Shown: positions 51,950 to 60,806 of the stretch, in pieces
How the letters are laid out: the number at the start of each line of letters is the position of its first letter
Position numbering within the stretch: the stretch's first letter is position 1
Source of the DNA: G965222535 sp965222535
GTDB lineage: Bacteria > Pseudomonadota > Gammaproteobacteria > HK1
Length of the DNA: 64,000 nt
Assembly: GCA_965222535.1 (NCBI GenBank)
Contig: OZ244957.1
Location: 2,480,001-2,544,000 of the forward strand
Reading direction: 5' to 3'
Program-made: the position numbers and the translations under genes
Notes under the pieces: generated by a model
Seen by the model: the letters and a program-made list of their open reading frames with translations, nothing else
Told to the model about the DNA's origin: nothing
Database searches by the model: none

Positions 51950-52112
51950 GGGCATCTCGAAAAACTGCGCGAAACTAGCTTGTCGAGGTGTCCTGCGGGG
52001 CTTGTACTATTGGGGGAAGGGTTATAAATCCATAACCGAACAGGGGCTTACGTTATAGGCGATCATGTCCCTTCCCCCAGACTCCCATCCGGTTGAGTTT
52101 TTCGAGGCTCCC
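51950..52112. repeat. R2 palindromic repeat, full copy, preceded by a degenerate one
   Basis: GGGCATCTCGAAAAACTGCG / CGAAACTAGCTTGTCGAGGTGTCC, GCGGGGCTTGTACTATTGGGG, AAGGGTTATAAATC, GGGGCTTACGTTATAGGCGATC, CCCTTCCCCCAGACTCCCATCC, GGTTGAGTTTTTCGAGGCTCCC. Sequence at about 51855-51935 (TTTTTCAAGACC, GAAGGGGTTATAAATTAAAC) is an older relic of the same family. Confidence 0.85.
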
Positions 52113-52130
52113 AAGAGGAGTAACCTTCCC

Positions 52131-52448
52131 ATGCCATCTTTCGCAAGCACCCCGCAGCCGCCGTATTATGCCGTGATCTTCACCGCCAAGCGCAGTGCTG
52201 GTGATAACGGCTATGCGGCGATGCTGGAGCGGCTGCTTGCATCGGTGGTTCGGCAGCCAGGGTTTTTGGGGATGGAATCGGCGCACGCGGCGGTCGGGAT
52301 CACCGTCTGCTACTGGTCCGACCTTGCTTCCATCCGCTGCTGGAAGGAAAACGCTGAGCACCAGCAGGCACAGCGCCTTGGACGCGAAAAATGGTACGCT
52401 GGATTCAGAATCAGGATCGCAAAAGTCGAGCGCGAGTACGGCCTCTGA
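52131..52448 (+). CDS. ABM-domain (antibiotic biosynthesis monooxygenase-like) protein
   Basis: 105 residues. YYAVIFTAKRSAGDNGYAAMLERLLASVVRQPGFLGMESAHAAVGITVCYWSDLASIRCWKENAEHQQAQRLGREKWYAGFRIRIAKVE matches the dimeric ferredoxin-like ABM fold (PF03992), including the W-K-x-x-x-H-Q-x-A-Q segment. The usual role is an enzyme or heme/aromatic-binding protein; the substrate is unknown. ATG 52131 follows GAGGAG (52115-52120) by 10 nt; the ribosome site lies just outside the R2 repeat. Next on the same strand is the oppA-type gene. Confidence 0.85.
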   Translation: MPSFASTPQPPYYAVIFTAKRSAGDNGYAAMLERLLASVVRQPGFLGMESAHAAVGITVCYWSDLASIRCWKENAEHQQAQRLGREKWYAGFRIRIAKVEREYGL

Positions 52449-52610
52449 TGTGGCTCCCGCTACCGGAATAGGAGGCAAGGGAAAGCAATTTCGAGTTGCC
52501 AATTTTCCCTCAAAGGCGGACAATAAAGCCATTGTGTTCTGGTTCACCGCCGGTTAGTCAGCTCGCGCTAATCACACTGCCGTTTTTTCAGCCTTTCTAA
52601 GGAGCACATC

Positions 52611-54194
52611 ATGGCACGCAAGCCACTGAAGCCGTTACTCCTGTTGGCGTTGATCGCCGCCGCTTCCATCGCATCTGCCGAGACGCTGCGTTGGGCGCGC
52701 TCCGGCGACTCGCTGACTCTTGATCCTCATGCGCAGAACGAAGGGCCGACGCATACCCTAGCGCATCAGATATACGAGCCGCTGTTGCACCGTGACATGG
52801 CCGGTCACATCACCCCGGCGCTCGCCACCAGTTGGGCGGCGCTTGTCGATAACCCGAATGTCTGGCGTTTTAAATTGCGCCGTGGGGTGCGTTTCCACGA
52901 CGGCGCGTCAATGACCGCGGATGATGTGGTGTATAGCTTCAAACGGGCGATGAAGCCCACCTCAGCGATGAAGGAATTGCTCACTAGCGTCAAAGATATC
53001 CGCAAGACAGGCCAATACGCCGTCGATATCGAGACCTACGGCCCGAATCCGCTGCTGGTTAACAACCTGACCAACCTGTTCATCATGGATAGCGGTTGGG
53101 CCGAGAAGAATGACAGCTCGGAGCCGCAGGACGTGGCAGCCGGGGCGGCCAACTACGCCTCGCGCAACACCAACGGCACCGGTGCCTACCTGTTGGTCAG
53201 CCGTGCCCCCGATCAGCAGACAGTGTTGGAAGCCAACCCAATGTATTGGGGACGCGGCAAGTTCCCGCTACAGGTATCGCGTATCGTCTATACCCCGATC
53301 CAATCGGCGGCTACCCGCGTTGCGGCGCTGCTTTCTGGTCAGGTTGATTTTATCCAAGACGTGCCGGTACAGGATCTGGAGCGCGTCAGCAAACAGCGTA
53401 GGCTGAAGGTCGCTACCGCGGCGCAAAACCGCGTGATTTTCTTCGGCCTCAACACTGCCGCCGCTGATCTTAAAACCGACAGCATCAGAGGGCGTAACCC
53501 GTTTGCTGATTTGCGCGTGCGCCAAGCGATGAATATCGCCATCAACCGCGAGGCGATCAAGCTGGTCGTGATGCGCAATCAGTCAGCGCCGACGAATGTC
53601 ATCATGCCGCCTTTCGTCAACGGCTGGAGCGAAGCATTGGATCGCGTCCCGCTATACGACCTTGACGGTGCCCATGCGCTGATGCGTGAGGCAGATTATC
53701 GCGATGGCTTTTCGATTGTTCTCAATTGCCCGAATGACCGTTATATCAACGATGAGGCGATCTGCCAAGCGGTGGTTGGCATGCTCAGCCAGATTGGCAT
53801 CCGCGTCAATCTTGATACCAAGCCAAAAGCGCAGCACTTCCCGTTGATCAAGAACAAACTCACCGACTTCTACATGCTCGGTTGGGGGGTGCCTACCTTC
53901 GATTCGCACTACATCTTTAACTTCTTGGTGCACACCACGACCGAGAACCGTGGCTCGTGGAACAATACGGGCTACAGCAATCCCGAAATTGATGCGATGA
54001 TCGTCTCGCTCGAATCGGAAACCGACCTAGCACGCCGCAATGCTACCATCGCCGCTATCTGGCAGCAGGTGCAAGCCGATCAGATCTACTTAGCCATTCA
54101 CAACCAAGTATTGAATTGGGGCATGAAAAAGCGCATCAACTTCACCGTGCAACCCGAAGATCAACCGCATTTCAAATACCTTTCTTTTAATTGA
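52611..54194 (+). CDS. oppA: Peptide ABC transporter substrate-binding protein (OppA/DppA-like)
   Basis: 527 residues with a signal peptide (LLLLALIAAASIASAE, cleavage near residue 24). SBP_bac_5 family: LTLDPHAQNEG, HQIYEPLLHRD, PALATSW, FKLRRGVRFHDGASMTADDVVYSFKRAM, GTGAYLL, VLEANPMYWG, PFADLRVRQAMNIAINREAI, NNTGYSNPEIDAMI. It captures peptides in the periplasm. TAAGGAGC lies upstream. The matching permease and ATPase genes begin 4.7 kb downstream at 58894, because an AT-rich island has entered between them. Confidence 0.94.
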   Translation: MARKPLKPLLLLALIAAASIASAETLRWARSGDSLTLDPHAQNEGPTHTLAHQIYEPLLHRDMAGHITPALATSWAALVDNPNVWRFKLRRGVRFHDGASMTADDVVYSFKRAMKPTSAMKELLTSVKDIRKTGQYAVDIETYGPNPLLVNNLTNLFIMDSGWAEKNDSSEPQDVAAGAANYASRNTNGTGAYLLVSRAPDQQTVLEANPMYWGRGKFPLQVSRIVYTPIQSAATRVAALLSGQVDFIQDVPVQDLERVSKQRRLKVATAAQNRVIFFGLNTAAADLKTDSIRGRNPFADLRVRQAMNIAINREAIKLVVMRNQSAPTNVIMPPFVNGWSEALDRVPLYDLDGAHALMREADYRDGFSIVLNCPNDRYINDEAICQAVVGMLSQIGIRVNLDTKPKAQHFPLIKNKLTDFYMLGWGVPTFDSHYIFNFLVHTTTENRGSWNNTGYSNPEIDAMIVSLESETDLARRNATIAAIWQQVQADQIYLAIHNQVLNWGMKKRINFTVQPEDQPHFKYLSFN

Positions 54195-54306
54195 ACACAA
54201 CGCCAGCTACCCCGCTGGATTGCCGCTTGCGTGGGAGTTAGGCAGGGGAGGTGGGAGGGACGCTTCCCCCTTGCTGGCGCGGGCGTAGGGGGGTGTAAAA
54301 AATACG

Positions 54307-54711
54307 ATGACCAAGCAAGAAGCAATGCGTGAGCTAAACATTCGTATAGGAGAAGAGGTATTAAGTAGCAGAAACACCCATTATGCAAATATAAATAATG
54401 CAAAAGATGTATGGTGGTTTAATATCCCTTTGGATAGGTTTAGTAATGATTTATATTTAATATTAAATAAAAAAAATGATCTTATTCCACTTAGAATAGA
54501 AGCAAATACTTTTGCAGATCCTAGTAGAATTTTCAAGATAGCAAAAGACAAAAGAATGGTAGATTTGGAAATATCGGCTAAACGGGGTTATACCTACATG
54601 ATTGACATTAAAAGCGGTGGAACACGCTACAATTTTAATCGCCATATTCTTCTTGAATTAACGAAAACCGCAGGGGCATCTCGAAAAACCTTGAATGGGA
54701 TGGGGGGATGA
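54307..54711 (+). CDS. Hypothetical protein with repeat-derived C-terminus
   Basis: 134 residues, AT-rich, unlike the surrounding opp genes. MTKQEAMRELNIRIGEEVLSS opens a mixed polar sequence with WWFNIPLDRFSNDLYLIL and YTYMIDIKSGGTRYNF; I do not recognise the family. The frame enters an R2 repeat at about 54673, so roughly the last 13 residues (from SRKTLNGMGG) are coded by the repeat. The original C-terminus was probably lost. First gene of the island between oppA and oppB. Confidence 0.6.
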   Translation: MTKQEAMRELNIRIGEEVLSSRNTHYANINNAKDVWWFNIPLDRFSNDLYLILNKKNDLIPLRIEANTFADPSRIFKIAKDKRMVDLEISAKRGYTYMIDIKSGGTRYNFNRHILLELTKTAGASRKTLNGMGG

Positions 54712-54780
54712 AGGAAGGGAGACGCTCATCTGTAACGTACCGGAGGTGATGTACAACCCTTCCCTTAATCGATAAACCTC
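54673..54780. repeat. R2 copy truncating the preceding gene
   Basis: GGGGCATCTCGAAAAACC, AATGGGATGGGGGGATGAAGG, CATCTGTAACGTACCGG, CAACCCTTCCCTTAATCGATAAACCTC: R2 inverse strand without its hairpin. It carries the TGA stop of the 54307 gene. Confidence 0.8.
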
Positions 54781-54867
54781 GTTGCGATCAAAAATAATAG
54801 CTTTAGACGCTAGAAGGCAACACGATTTTAATAGGGTGGGCTATATCCATGGCAACTAAAAGACGAG

Positions 54868-55005
54868 ATGTCGTCCAAGTTAAAAAATCCTCGATCTAAT
54901 AGATATGTAAAAATTGATCGTTCCGTAGACAAAATTATTTCACATAAAAAAAGTTCTGGGCCATATAAAAATATTCCTGTCGCCCGCAAAAAGATCGGAT
55001 CATAA
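54868..55005 (+). CDS. Putative 45-residue basic microprotein
   Basis: A clean short frame, MSSKLKNPRSNRYVKIDRS.. to PVARKKIGS, rich in Lys/Arg with a KKSSGPYKNIP core. It reads like a structured small protein rather than random sequence. It ends 6 bp before the next short frame and 125 bp before the SIR2 gene, all on the same strand. No strong ribosome site is visible. Whether it is made is unproven; its place suggests a partner or regulator of the SIR2-NTPase gene. Confidence 0.45.
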   Translation: MSSKLKNPRSNRYVKIDRSVDKIISHKKSSGPYKNIPVARKKIGS

Positions 55006-55011
55006 AATGGA

Positions 55012-55116
55012 ATGATTATTTACAGTCCATTGGATGGAGGTGCGCTCACTACCTCGGTAAAAAGAACTCAATATATCAAAAATGAAATTATCGTAGAAGA
55101 TCTGACTGTGAGATAA
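55012..55116 (+). CDS. Putative 34-residue microprotein upstream of the SIR2 gene
   Basis: A short frame (MIIYSPLDGGALTTSVKRTQ.. to EDLTVR) that ends 14 bp before the SIR2-NTPase start. It lies directly after the 45-residue frame. No strong ribosome site is seen. The compact head-to-tail order of three frames suggests one transcript. Confidence is low because of its length. Confidence 0.35.
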   Translation: MIIYSPLDGGALTTSVKRTQYIKNEIIVEDLTVR

Positions 55117-56193
55117 ATTATGGAGGAAAAATGGAAAATATAATAAGGAAACTTGCAACCGGGAAAGCAATTTTGTTCGTAGGAGCAGGATTTTCATACA
55201 CCGCAATTAATCTGAATAATAGTAAAGAGTTACCTCTTGCAGAGGAGTTAGCTCACATTATAGGAGAGATGGGTAATTTTAAAGATGGTGGTGATTTAAA
55301 GTATGCCGCTGAATACTTTTTAAATGAATGTTGTTCTATCGGTACAGAGCATGCAGATAAAAGTTTGATCCAAAATTTGATAACTTGTTTAAAAGATAAT
55401 TTCACTGTTAGGAACCCGCATCCAAATCATGAAACAGTCATGAAAATACCCTGGAAGCGAGTATACACAACAAATTATGATGATTTAGTTGAAATATCTG
55501 GTAGGAATATTGGGAAGAGAATTGAAACTGTTGATTTAAATGATTCAACCAATATTCTTCCAAGTAATCTGTTGTGTGTTCATATAAATGGTTCAATTAA
55601 TAAACTTAATCAAGAAACACTCAATTCAAAATTTAAACTAACTCATTCATCTTACTTAACTTCTGATGAATTTCGCAATTCAAATTGGAGCTACATCTTT
55701 AAGAAAGATCTTGAAACATGTAGCAGTATAGTCTTTATTGGCTACTCGCTGTACGATATCGAAATAGAGAAGATTTTATATAATAATCCATCTTTTAAAA
55801 ACAAAGTTATTTTTATCCAGAAAGAAGTTGACGATTCAATAGATACTACTAGAGAAGATTATTCCTTTAATAAATATGGTAAGCTATATCGCATTGGTTT
55901 ATCAGGATTTTGTTCTTTGATAGAAAGACAGTATAACGAAATATCAAATTATTCTGAAGAGTTTTACACTGAAGCATTTTCTAAATATGAAATATTAGAT
56001 GCTCCTAAAGAAACTATAAGAGAGAAAGATATTGAATCTTTTTTAAAACATGGAGAACTTTTACAAGAATATATTCAAGAAGGAATGACTTCAAGCCAAG
56101 CAGTTCCATTTTTGATAAACAGGGATCAAAATGAAAATATAACTAAACTAATTGAAAATAACAATTTTATATGTATAACAAGTGAATTAGGTA

Positions 56194-57333
56194 TTCCGTG
56201 CCGGCACATTGTGTACCCATCCGTAGCCATCCTCTATTCTTAGCGAGAGAGGTATTAGGGCAGTTGGTAAGGGAAGCGGAAGAAAGGAGCCCGTAGGGCG
56301 ACTGGCGTCCGCTTCCCTTACCTCAAACATTTTCCGAGGCACCGAAACGATGAACCTTCAACTCCACAAAAACGCACGCACCTCACCGGCTATCCGCCGA
56401 GAATTACAAGCCCAGCCGGCCTCTATTACCAACAAAGAGCTGGCAGACCTTTATCATCTCAACCGCCACACGGTAGCCAAGTGGCGCAAGCGTCAAGGTA
56501 CTGCCGAGGCATCCTCCCGCCCGCATACCATTCACGCCAATCTCTCCCCTGCACAAGAGCAAATAACGGTTGCCTTGCGAACCAACCTGCTACTCCCCTT
56601 GGACGACCTATTGGCCGTCACACATGAATTCCTCAACACCACGGTCTCGCGTTCGGGCTTGAGCCGTTGTTTGCGCCGACATAACGTTTCTAATCTCAAC
56701 GTGTTACGTGAGCAGCTTGAACCTTCCGTTGCGACTGCCAAGCCGAAACCCTTCAAGAACTATGAACCCGGGTTTGTCCACGTAGACATCAAATACCTTC
56801 CTAAAATGCCTGACGAACCTCGACACAAGTACTTGTTCGCTGCCATTGACCGCTCAACCCGCTGGGTTTATGTCGAAATCCATGACAACAAGTCGGCGCA
56901 AACCGCGAATGAGTTTCTTAGCCGTTTGATTGACAAGGCACCTTTTACCATCAATAAAATCCTTACCGACAACGGCAAGGAATTCACCGACCGTTTCTGT
57001 GCCACGGGTGAACGGCAGCCCACCGGGCGTCATCCCTTTGATAAAACGTGCCAAGTTCACAATATCGTGCACCGCCTCATCAAACCCCGGCACCCGCAAA
57101 CCAATGGGATGATTGAACGCTTCAACGGCCGTATCGCTGAAATCCTCAATACCTACCACTTCGACTCCTCTCAAACCCTGTCTCAAACTATCCTTCGCTA
57201 TGTTAGACTCTACAATCATGCCATTCCCCAGAAATCTTTAGGTCACCTATCCCCTATGAGTGCTATGCAACAGTGGCAACAAAAAACGCCTCATCGGTTC
57301 AAAGAACTCGCCTACAACCTCACGGAACCCGAC
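56194..57333 (+). mobile_element. IS481-family-type insertion sequence
   Basis: About 1140 bp with one transposase gene, inside the SIR2-NTPase gene. AATTAGGTA occurs on both flanks (56185-56193 and 57334-57342) and reads as a 9-bp target duplication. TTCCGTG at the left end has an inverse (CACGGAA) at 57321-57327, 6 bp short of the right repeat, so the exact ends are uncertain by a few bases. It is more GC-rich than the host gene. Confidence 0.8.
56266..56322 (+). promoter_or_regulatory. 15-bp perfect inverted repeat in the IS leader
   Basis: GGTAAGGGAAGCGGA (56266-56280) and TCCGCTTCCCTTACC (56308-56322) are exact inverses around a 27-nt loop, ending 27 nt before the transposase ATG. It could fold in the transposase mRNA or bind protein. 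Confidence 0.7.
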
Positions 57334-57339
57334 AATTAG
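56350..57339 (+). CDS. IS481-type DDE transposase
   Basis: 329 residues. An N-terminal helix-turn-helix (ITNKELADLYHLNRHTVAKWRKR) is followed by an rve-type integrase core: FVHVDIKYLP (first Asp), KILTDNGKEFTD (second Asp) and HPQTNGMIERFNGRIAEIL (Glu). The C-terminus LYNHAIPQKSLGHLSPMSAMQQW fits the family. The TAG stop (57337-57339) lies within the AATTAGGTA repeat, so the target duplication supplies the stop codon if the ends are as drawn. All three acidic residues are present, so it may be active. Confidence 0.9.
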   Translation: MNLQLHKNARTSPAIRRELQAQPASITNKELADLYHLNRHTVAKWRKRQGTAEASSRPHTIHANLSPAQEQITVALRTNLLLPLDDLLAVTHEFLNTTVSRSGLSRCLRRHNVSNLNVLREQLEPSVATAKPKPFKNYEPGFVHVDIKYLPKMPDEPRHKYLFAAIDRSTRWVYVEIHDNKSAQTANEFLSRLIDKAPFTINKILTDNGKEFTDRFCATGERQPTGRHPFDKTCQVHNIVHRLIKPRHPQTNGMIERFNGRIAEILNTYHFDSSQTLSQTILRYVRLYNHAIPQKSLGHLSPMSAMQQWQQKTPHRFKELAYNLTEPDN

Positions 57340-58893
57340 GTAATGGTAAAACTTTCTTGTTAAAAGAAACCATTATACAGCTATCGCTAAATGGCTATGT
57401 TGTCTATGATCTGACTGATCCAACAGGGAATTATGTTTCTGATATTGAAAAAATCGTGAAGCAAAACGTCAATAGTGTCTTGGTTATAGATACTTATGGG
57501 AACTATAGAGAATTAGTTACTTACCTATTATCAATAAATCTTCAGAAAGTTAAAATTATATTATCTGAAAGAACCGCTAACCATCATGGCTATTTTTCTG
57601 AATTTGATGGAAAACTAAAAACTAAAGATATAAATATTGATATTTTATCTGATCAAGAAATTGATCAGATAATAAAAATTCTTGAACACACATCTTTATG
57701 GGGAAAATATGGAAGCTATTCTTATTCAAGAAAGAAACGACATATAGCGTACAGTTGTGAAAAACAGCTATCTAATATCCTAATAGATATTCTAAAAAAC
57801 ACGCATATCAAAAAGGAAGTTGGAAAGTTATTAGTTAATATATTTAAAGATGAAAACTTGAAACTAAATTTATTAATAATTTGCTTATTAGACACTATGA
57901 ATATACCAACATCTCTTTCTCTGATATCTGATTTATCCGACAACGATAGCATATTCTCCAAGTTTTTAAATACTAATGAAATTTGCCATTTTTTCACTTT
58001 AAATAGATTTCATAGATCAATAAACACAAGATCCTCAATATACTCTCTTTATTTATTAAATGAACATTTTGGACCATCATATATAATAGATAAATGTGTA
58101 TATTTATTAGTTCATTTGGAAGGTAAATTTAATCAAAATTCACTGGATAGACTTAGAAATCATATCCGAATAAATCTATTTAGATTTAATTTTATTGAAA
58201 GAATTTTACCTATGAAACATAAAACTAGTATGTTGGTTAATTACTATGAAAAAATAAAAAATGATTTGCCAAATCATATAAAAAACCCTCAATATTGGCT
58301 TCAATATGCAATGGCACATATTGCTTTGAGTAACTACGATGAGGCATATAGATATCTTCAAGCTGCTTATGATAAATCTAAATCTAAACATCACTATGAC
58401 ACTCACAAAATAGATAATCAAAAAGCAAGATTGAACTTAATCGTTGCTTCACAGAATAGTACAGCAATTGAGGAATCAATGAATTTGTTTTTTGAAGCAG
58501 ATAAGCTACTTAACAAGCAAGAAAATGACGTTTTCAAATTTAAAGTAGTAAATAAATATTTTGAATTTTATGATTCTAAAAAAATACTGTTTAATGAAAC
58601 GCATCGATCAAGAATGAAAAAAATATGTGAGCTTAAATTAAATGAATTAGCTTCACTTAAAGACTCAAACTATTCTAATTATAAGCAAGAAAGAGTGTAT
58701 CAAAATTGTGAAAATAATTTAAATACTATTATTGCTGCAATTAAAAACTGAATTAGTGGAGATATACCGCCTCTCTGATACAGTTTCCTACCCGCTTCAA
58801 ATTCCTTGCCCTTTCTTTATCAAGGGTGCGAAAAAAAGAGGATATGGAGCAGCGCACTCCCATGTTCTTTCATCTGTAAGCTGCAATGAATCG

Positions 58894-59877
58894 ATGTTAC
58901 TAATCATCTTACGCCGTGCGTGTCAGGCGGTGGGGGTGCTGTTTATCGTCGCCTTCATCGCCTTCATGATATTTCGCTATATAGGTGATCCCGTGGAAAG
59001 CCTGCTGGGGCAGGAAGCGACGGTCGCCGATCGTAAGGCGTTGATCGATCGTCTCGGGCTTGAGGATCCGCTTCCGCTACAGTACATGCGCTTTGTCGGC
59101 AAGGCGCTGCGCTTTGATTTCGGCATTTCCTATCGCACCGCCGAGCCGGTCGCAGAGCTGATCGCCAAGCGTTTGCCGGCGACCCTTGAACTGGCGTTGG
59201 TGTCGGCGCTGCTGGCGCTGGTGTTTGGCATCGGGCTTGGTGTTTACACCGCCATCTTTCGCCATCAGTTCCTTGCGCAGGCGGTCATGGCGCTATCGTT
59301 GATCGGCGTCTCGCTGCCGACGTTCCTGATCGGCATACTGCTGATCTGGCTGTTCGCCGTTGAGCTTGGCTGGCTGCCGTCGTTCGGTCGCGGTGAAACC
59401 GTACAGGTCGGTTACTGGAGCAGCGGCTTGCTCACGCTGTCAGGCTTGAAATCGATCGTGCTGCCGGCGATCACCCTCGGCTTGTACCAGATGACGCTGA
59501 TCATGCGTTTGGTGCGCTCGGAAATGCTGGAGGTGTTGCGCCAGGATTTTATCCGCTTCGCCCGCGCCCGCGGCTTATCTGAGCGCACTGTTTATGTCCG
59601 CCATGCACTCCCAAATACCTTGGTGCCGGTGGTAACGGTGGCCGGGTTGCAACTCGGCTCAATTGTCGCGTTTGCCATCATCACCGAAACCGTGTTCCAA
59701 TGGCCGGGCCTTGGCCTGATGTTCGTTAACGCTGTCTATTTCGTCGATATTCCAGTGATGTCGGCGTATTTGCTGTTGGTTGGCACGTTGTTCGTAGGCC
59801 TCAATCTGATCGTGGATCTGCTGTATCTGGTGATCGATCCGCGTCTTGAGGACAGCCAGTTACGGCAATCGCGGTGA
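58894..59877 (+). CDS. oppB: Peptide ABC transporter permease (OppB/DppB-like)
   Basis: 327 residues from ATG 58894, six hydrophobic helices. LLIILRRACQAVGVLFIVAFIAFMIFRYIGDP is the typical start, with YRTAEPVAELIAKRLPATLELAL next. The coupling-loop (EAA) motif is RQDFIRFARARGLSERTVYVRHALPNTLVPVVT. A longer frame from 58732 includes 54 residues unlike the family and overlaps the end of the NTPase pseudogene. Its stop overlaps the oppC GTG start by 4 nt. The island upstream has separated it from its substrate-binding partner and probably from its promoter. Confidence 0.94.
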   Translation: MLLIILRRACQAVGVLFIVAFIAFMIFRYIGDPVESLLGQEATVADRKALIDRLGLEDPLPLQYMRFVGKALRFDFGISYRTAEPVAELIAKRLPATLELALVSALLALVFGIGLGVYTAIFRHQFLAQAVMALSLIGVSLPTFLIGILLIWLFAVELGWLPSFGRGETVQVGYWSSGLLTLSGLKSIVLPAITLGLYQMTLIMRLVRSEMLEVLRQDFIRFARARGLSERTVYVRHALPNTLVPVVTVAGLQLGSIVAFAIITETVFQWPGLGLMFVNAVYFVDIPVMSAYLLLVGTLFVGLNLIVDLLYLVIDPRLEDSQLRQSR

Positions 59878-60806
59878 TCCCCTCCCCGTCACTTGCAACT
59901 TGGCAGCGCTTGCTTGACAGCGATTTTGTGTACGCCTTCAGGACCTCGCCGACCGCTATTGTGGCGTTTGCTGTGGTCGTGCTGCTTACCTTGGGAGCAC
60001 TGTTTGCTGGTACCGTCGCCCCTACCAACCCTTTCGCGCCGGCGTCTCTCAACCTGCTAAATGGTCGTACCCCACCGCTGACAGCCAATGCTTTTACTGG
60101 CGAAATGTTCCTTCTTGGCACCGATGATCAGGGGCGCGATATGCTGTCGGCGATCATCTACGGTCTGCGGGTATCGCTGTTTGTCGGCGTGATGTCGGTG
60201 GCTTTGGCGCTGCTGATCGGCGTTGTCCTTGGCTTGACCGCGGGCTATATCGGCGGCTGGGTGGACACCGTGATCATGCGCATTGCCGATATTCAGGTTA
60301 CTTTCCCTTCGATCTTGATCGCGATGCTGATCTTCGGTGCCTCGCGCGGCCTGCTGCCGCCTGAGCTGCGCGACGAGCTGGCGATCATGGTGCTGATTGT
60401 GTCCATCGGGCTGTCGGAATGGGTGCAGTTTGCGCGTACCGTGCGTAGCACAACAATGGTCGAGAAAGAAAAGGAGTATGTCCAGGCGGCGCGGTTAATC
60501 GGTTTGAGAAAAGCGCAGATCATGGTGCGCCATATTCTGCCGAATGTACTCGGCCCGGTGCTGGTGATCGCCACCATCACGCTGGCATTGGCGATCATCG
60601 CCGAGGCGACGCTGTCCTTTCTTGGTGTCGGTGCACCGCCAACCGAGCCCAGCCTTGGCACGTTGATCCGCACCGGCCAGGATTTTCTGTTCTCTGGCGA
60701 ATGGTGGATCCTGCTGTTCCCAGCGTTGACGCTGCTGGCGCTGGCGCTGGCGGTTAATCTACTCGGCGACTGGTTGCGCGATACGGTGAATCCAAAATTG
60801 ACATGA
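59874..60806 (+). CDS. oppC: Peptide ABC transporter permease (OppC/DppC-like)
   Basis: 310 residues starting at GTG 59874. The N-terminal cytoplasmic segment and first helix precede FLLGTDDQGRDMLSAIIYGLRVSLFVGV, a hallmark of DppC/OppC. The EAA loop is KEYVQAARLIGLRKAQIMVRHILPNVLGPVLV, then AEATLSFLGVGAPPTEPSLGTLI. It pairs with OppB in the inner membrane. Overlaps of 4 nt with both neighbours show a coupled operon. Confidence 0.95.
   Translation: MIPSPSLATWQRLLDSDFVYAFRTSPTAIVAFAVVVLLTLGALFAGTVAPTNPFAPASLNLLNGRTPPLTANAFTGEMFLLGTDDQGRDMLSAIIYGLRVSLFVGVMSVALALLIGVVLGLTAGYIGGWVDTVIMRIADIQVTFPSILIAMLIFGASRGLLPPELRDELAIMVLIVSIGLSEWVQFARTVRSTTMVEKEKEYVQAARLIGLRKAQIMVRHILPNVLGPVLVIATITLALAIIAEATLSFLGVGAPPTEPSLGTLIRTGQDFLFSGEWWILLFPALTLLALALAVNLLGDWLRDTVNPKLT

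Larger units (their letters stand above)
55131..58751 (+). pseudogene. SIR2-P-loop NTPase defense-type gene, split by an IS481-type element
   Basis: Left part (55131-56193): a SIR2_2-type domain with ILFVGAGFSYTA, YTTNYDDLVE, CVHINGSI and FIGYSLYDIEIEKI. Right part (57343-58751): a helical NTPase-like region beginning in Walker A, then SVLVIDTY (likely Walker B) and a long helical C-terminus. Joining base 56193 to 57343 restores one frame of about 823 residues that reads SELGNGKTFLLKE across the joint, an intact P-loop. So the element inserted in the Walker A codons. GGAGG precedes the ATG. SIR2-NTPase proteins of this plan are antiphage NADases that sense infection through the ATPase part. 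The left half could still make a truncated SIR2 protein of 370 residues ending in IS-derived sequence. Confidence 0.85.

Noticed and set aside
52195..52557. 120-residue frame overlapping the ABM-domain gene
   Set aside because: Out-of-frame shadow of the ABM gene, which has the ribosome site and family match.
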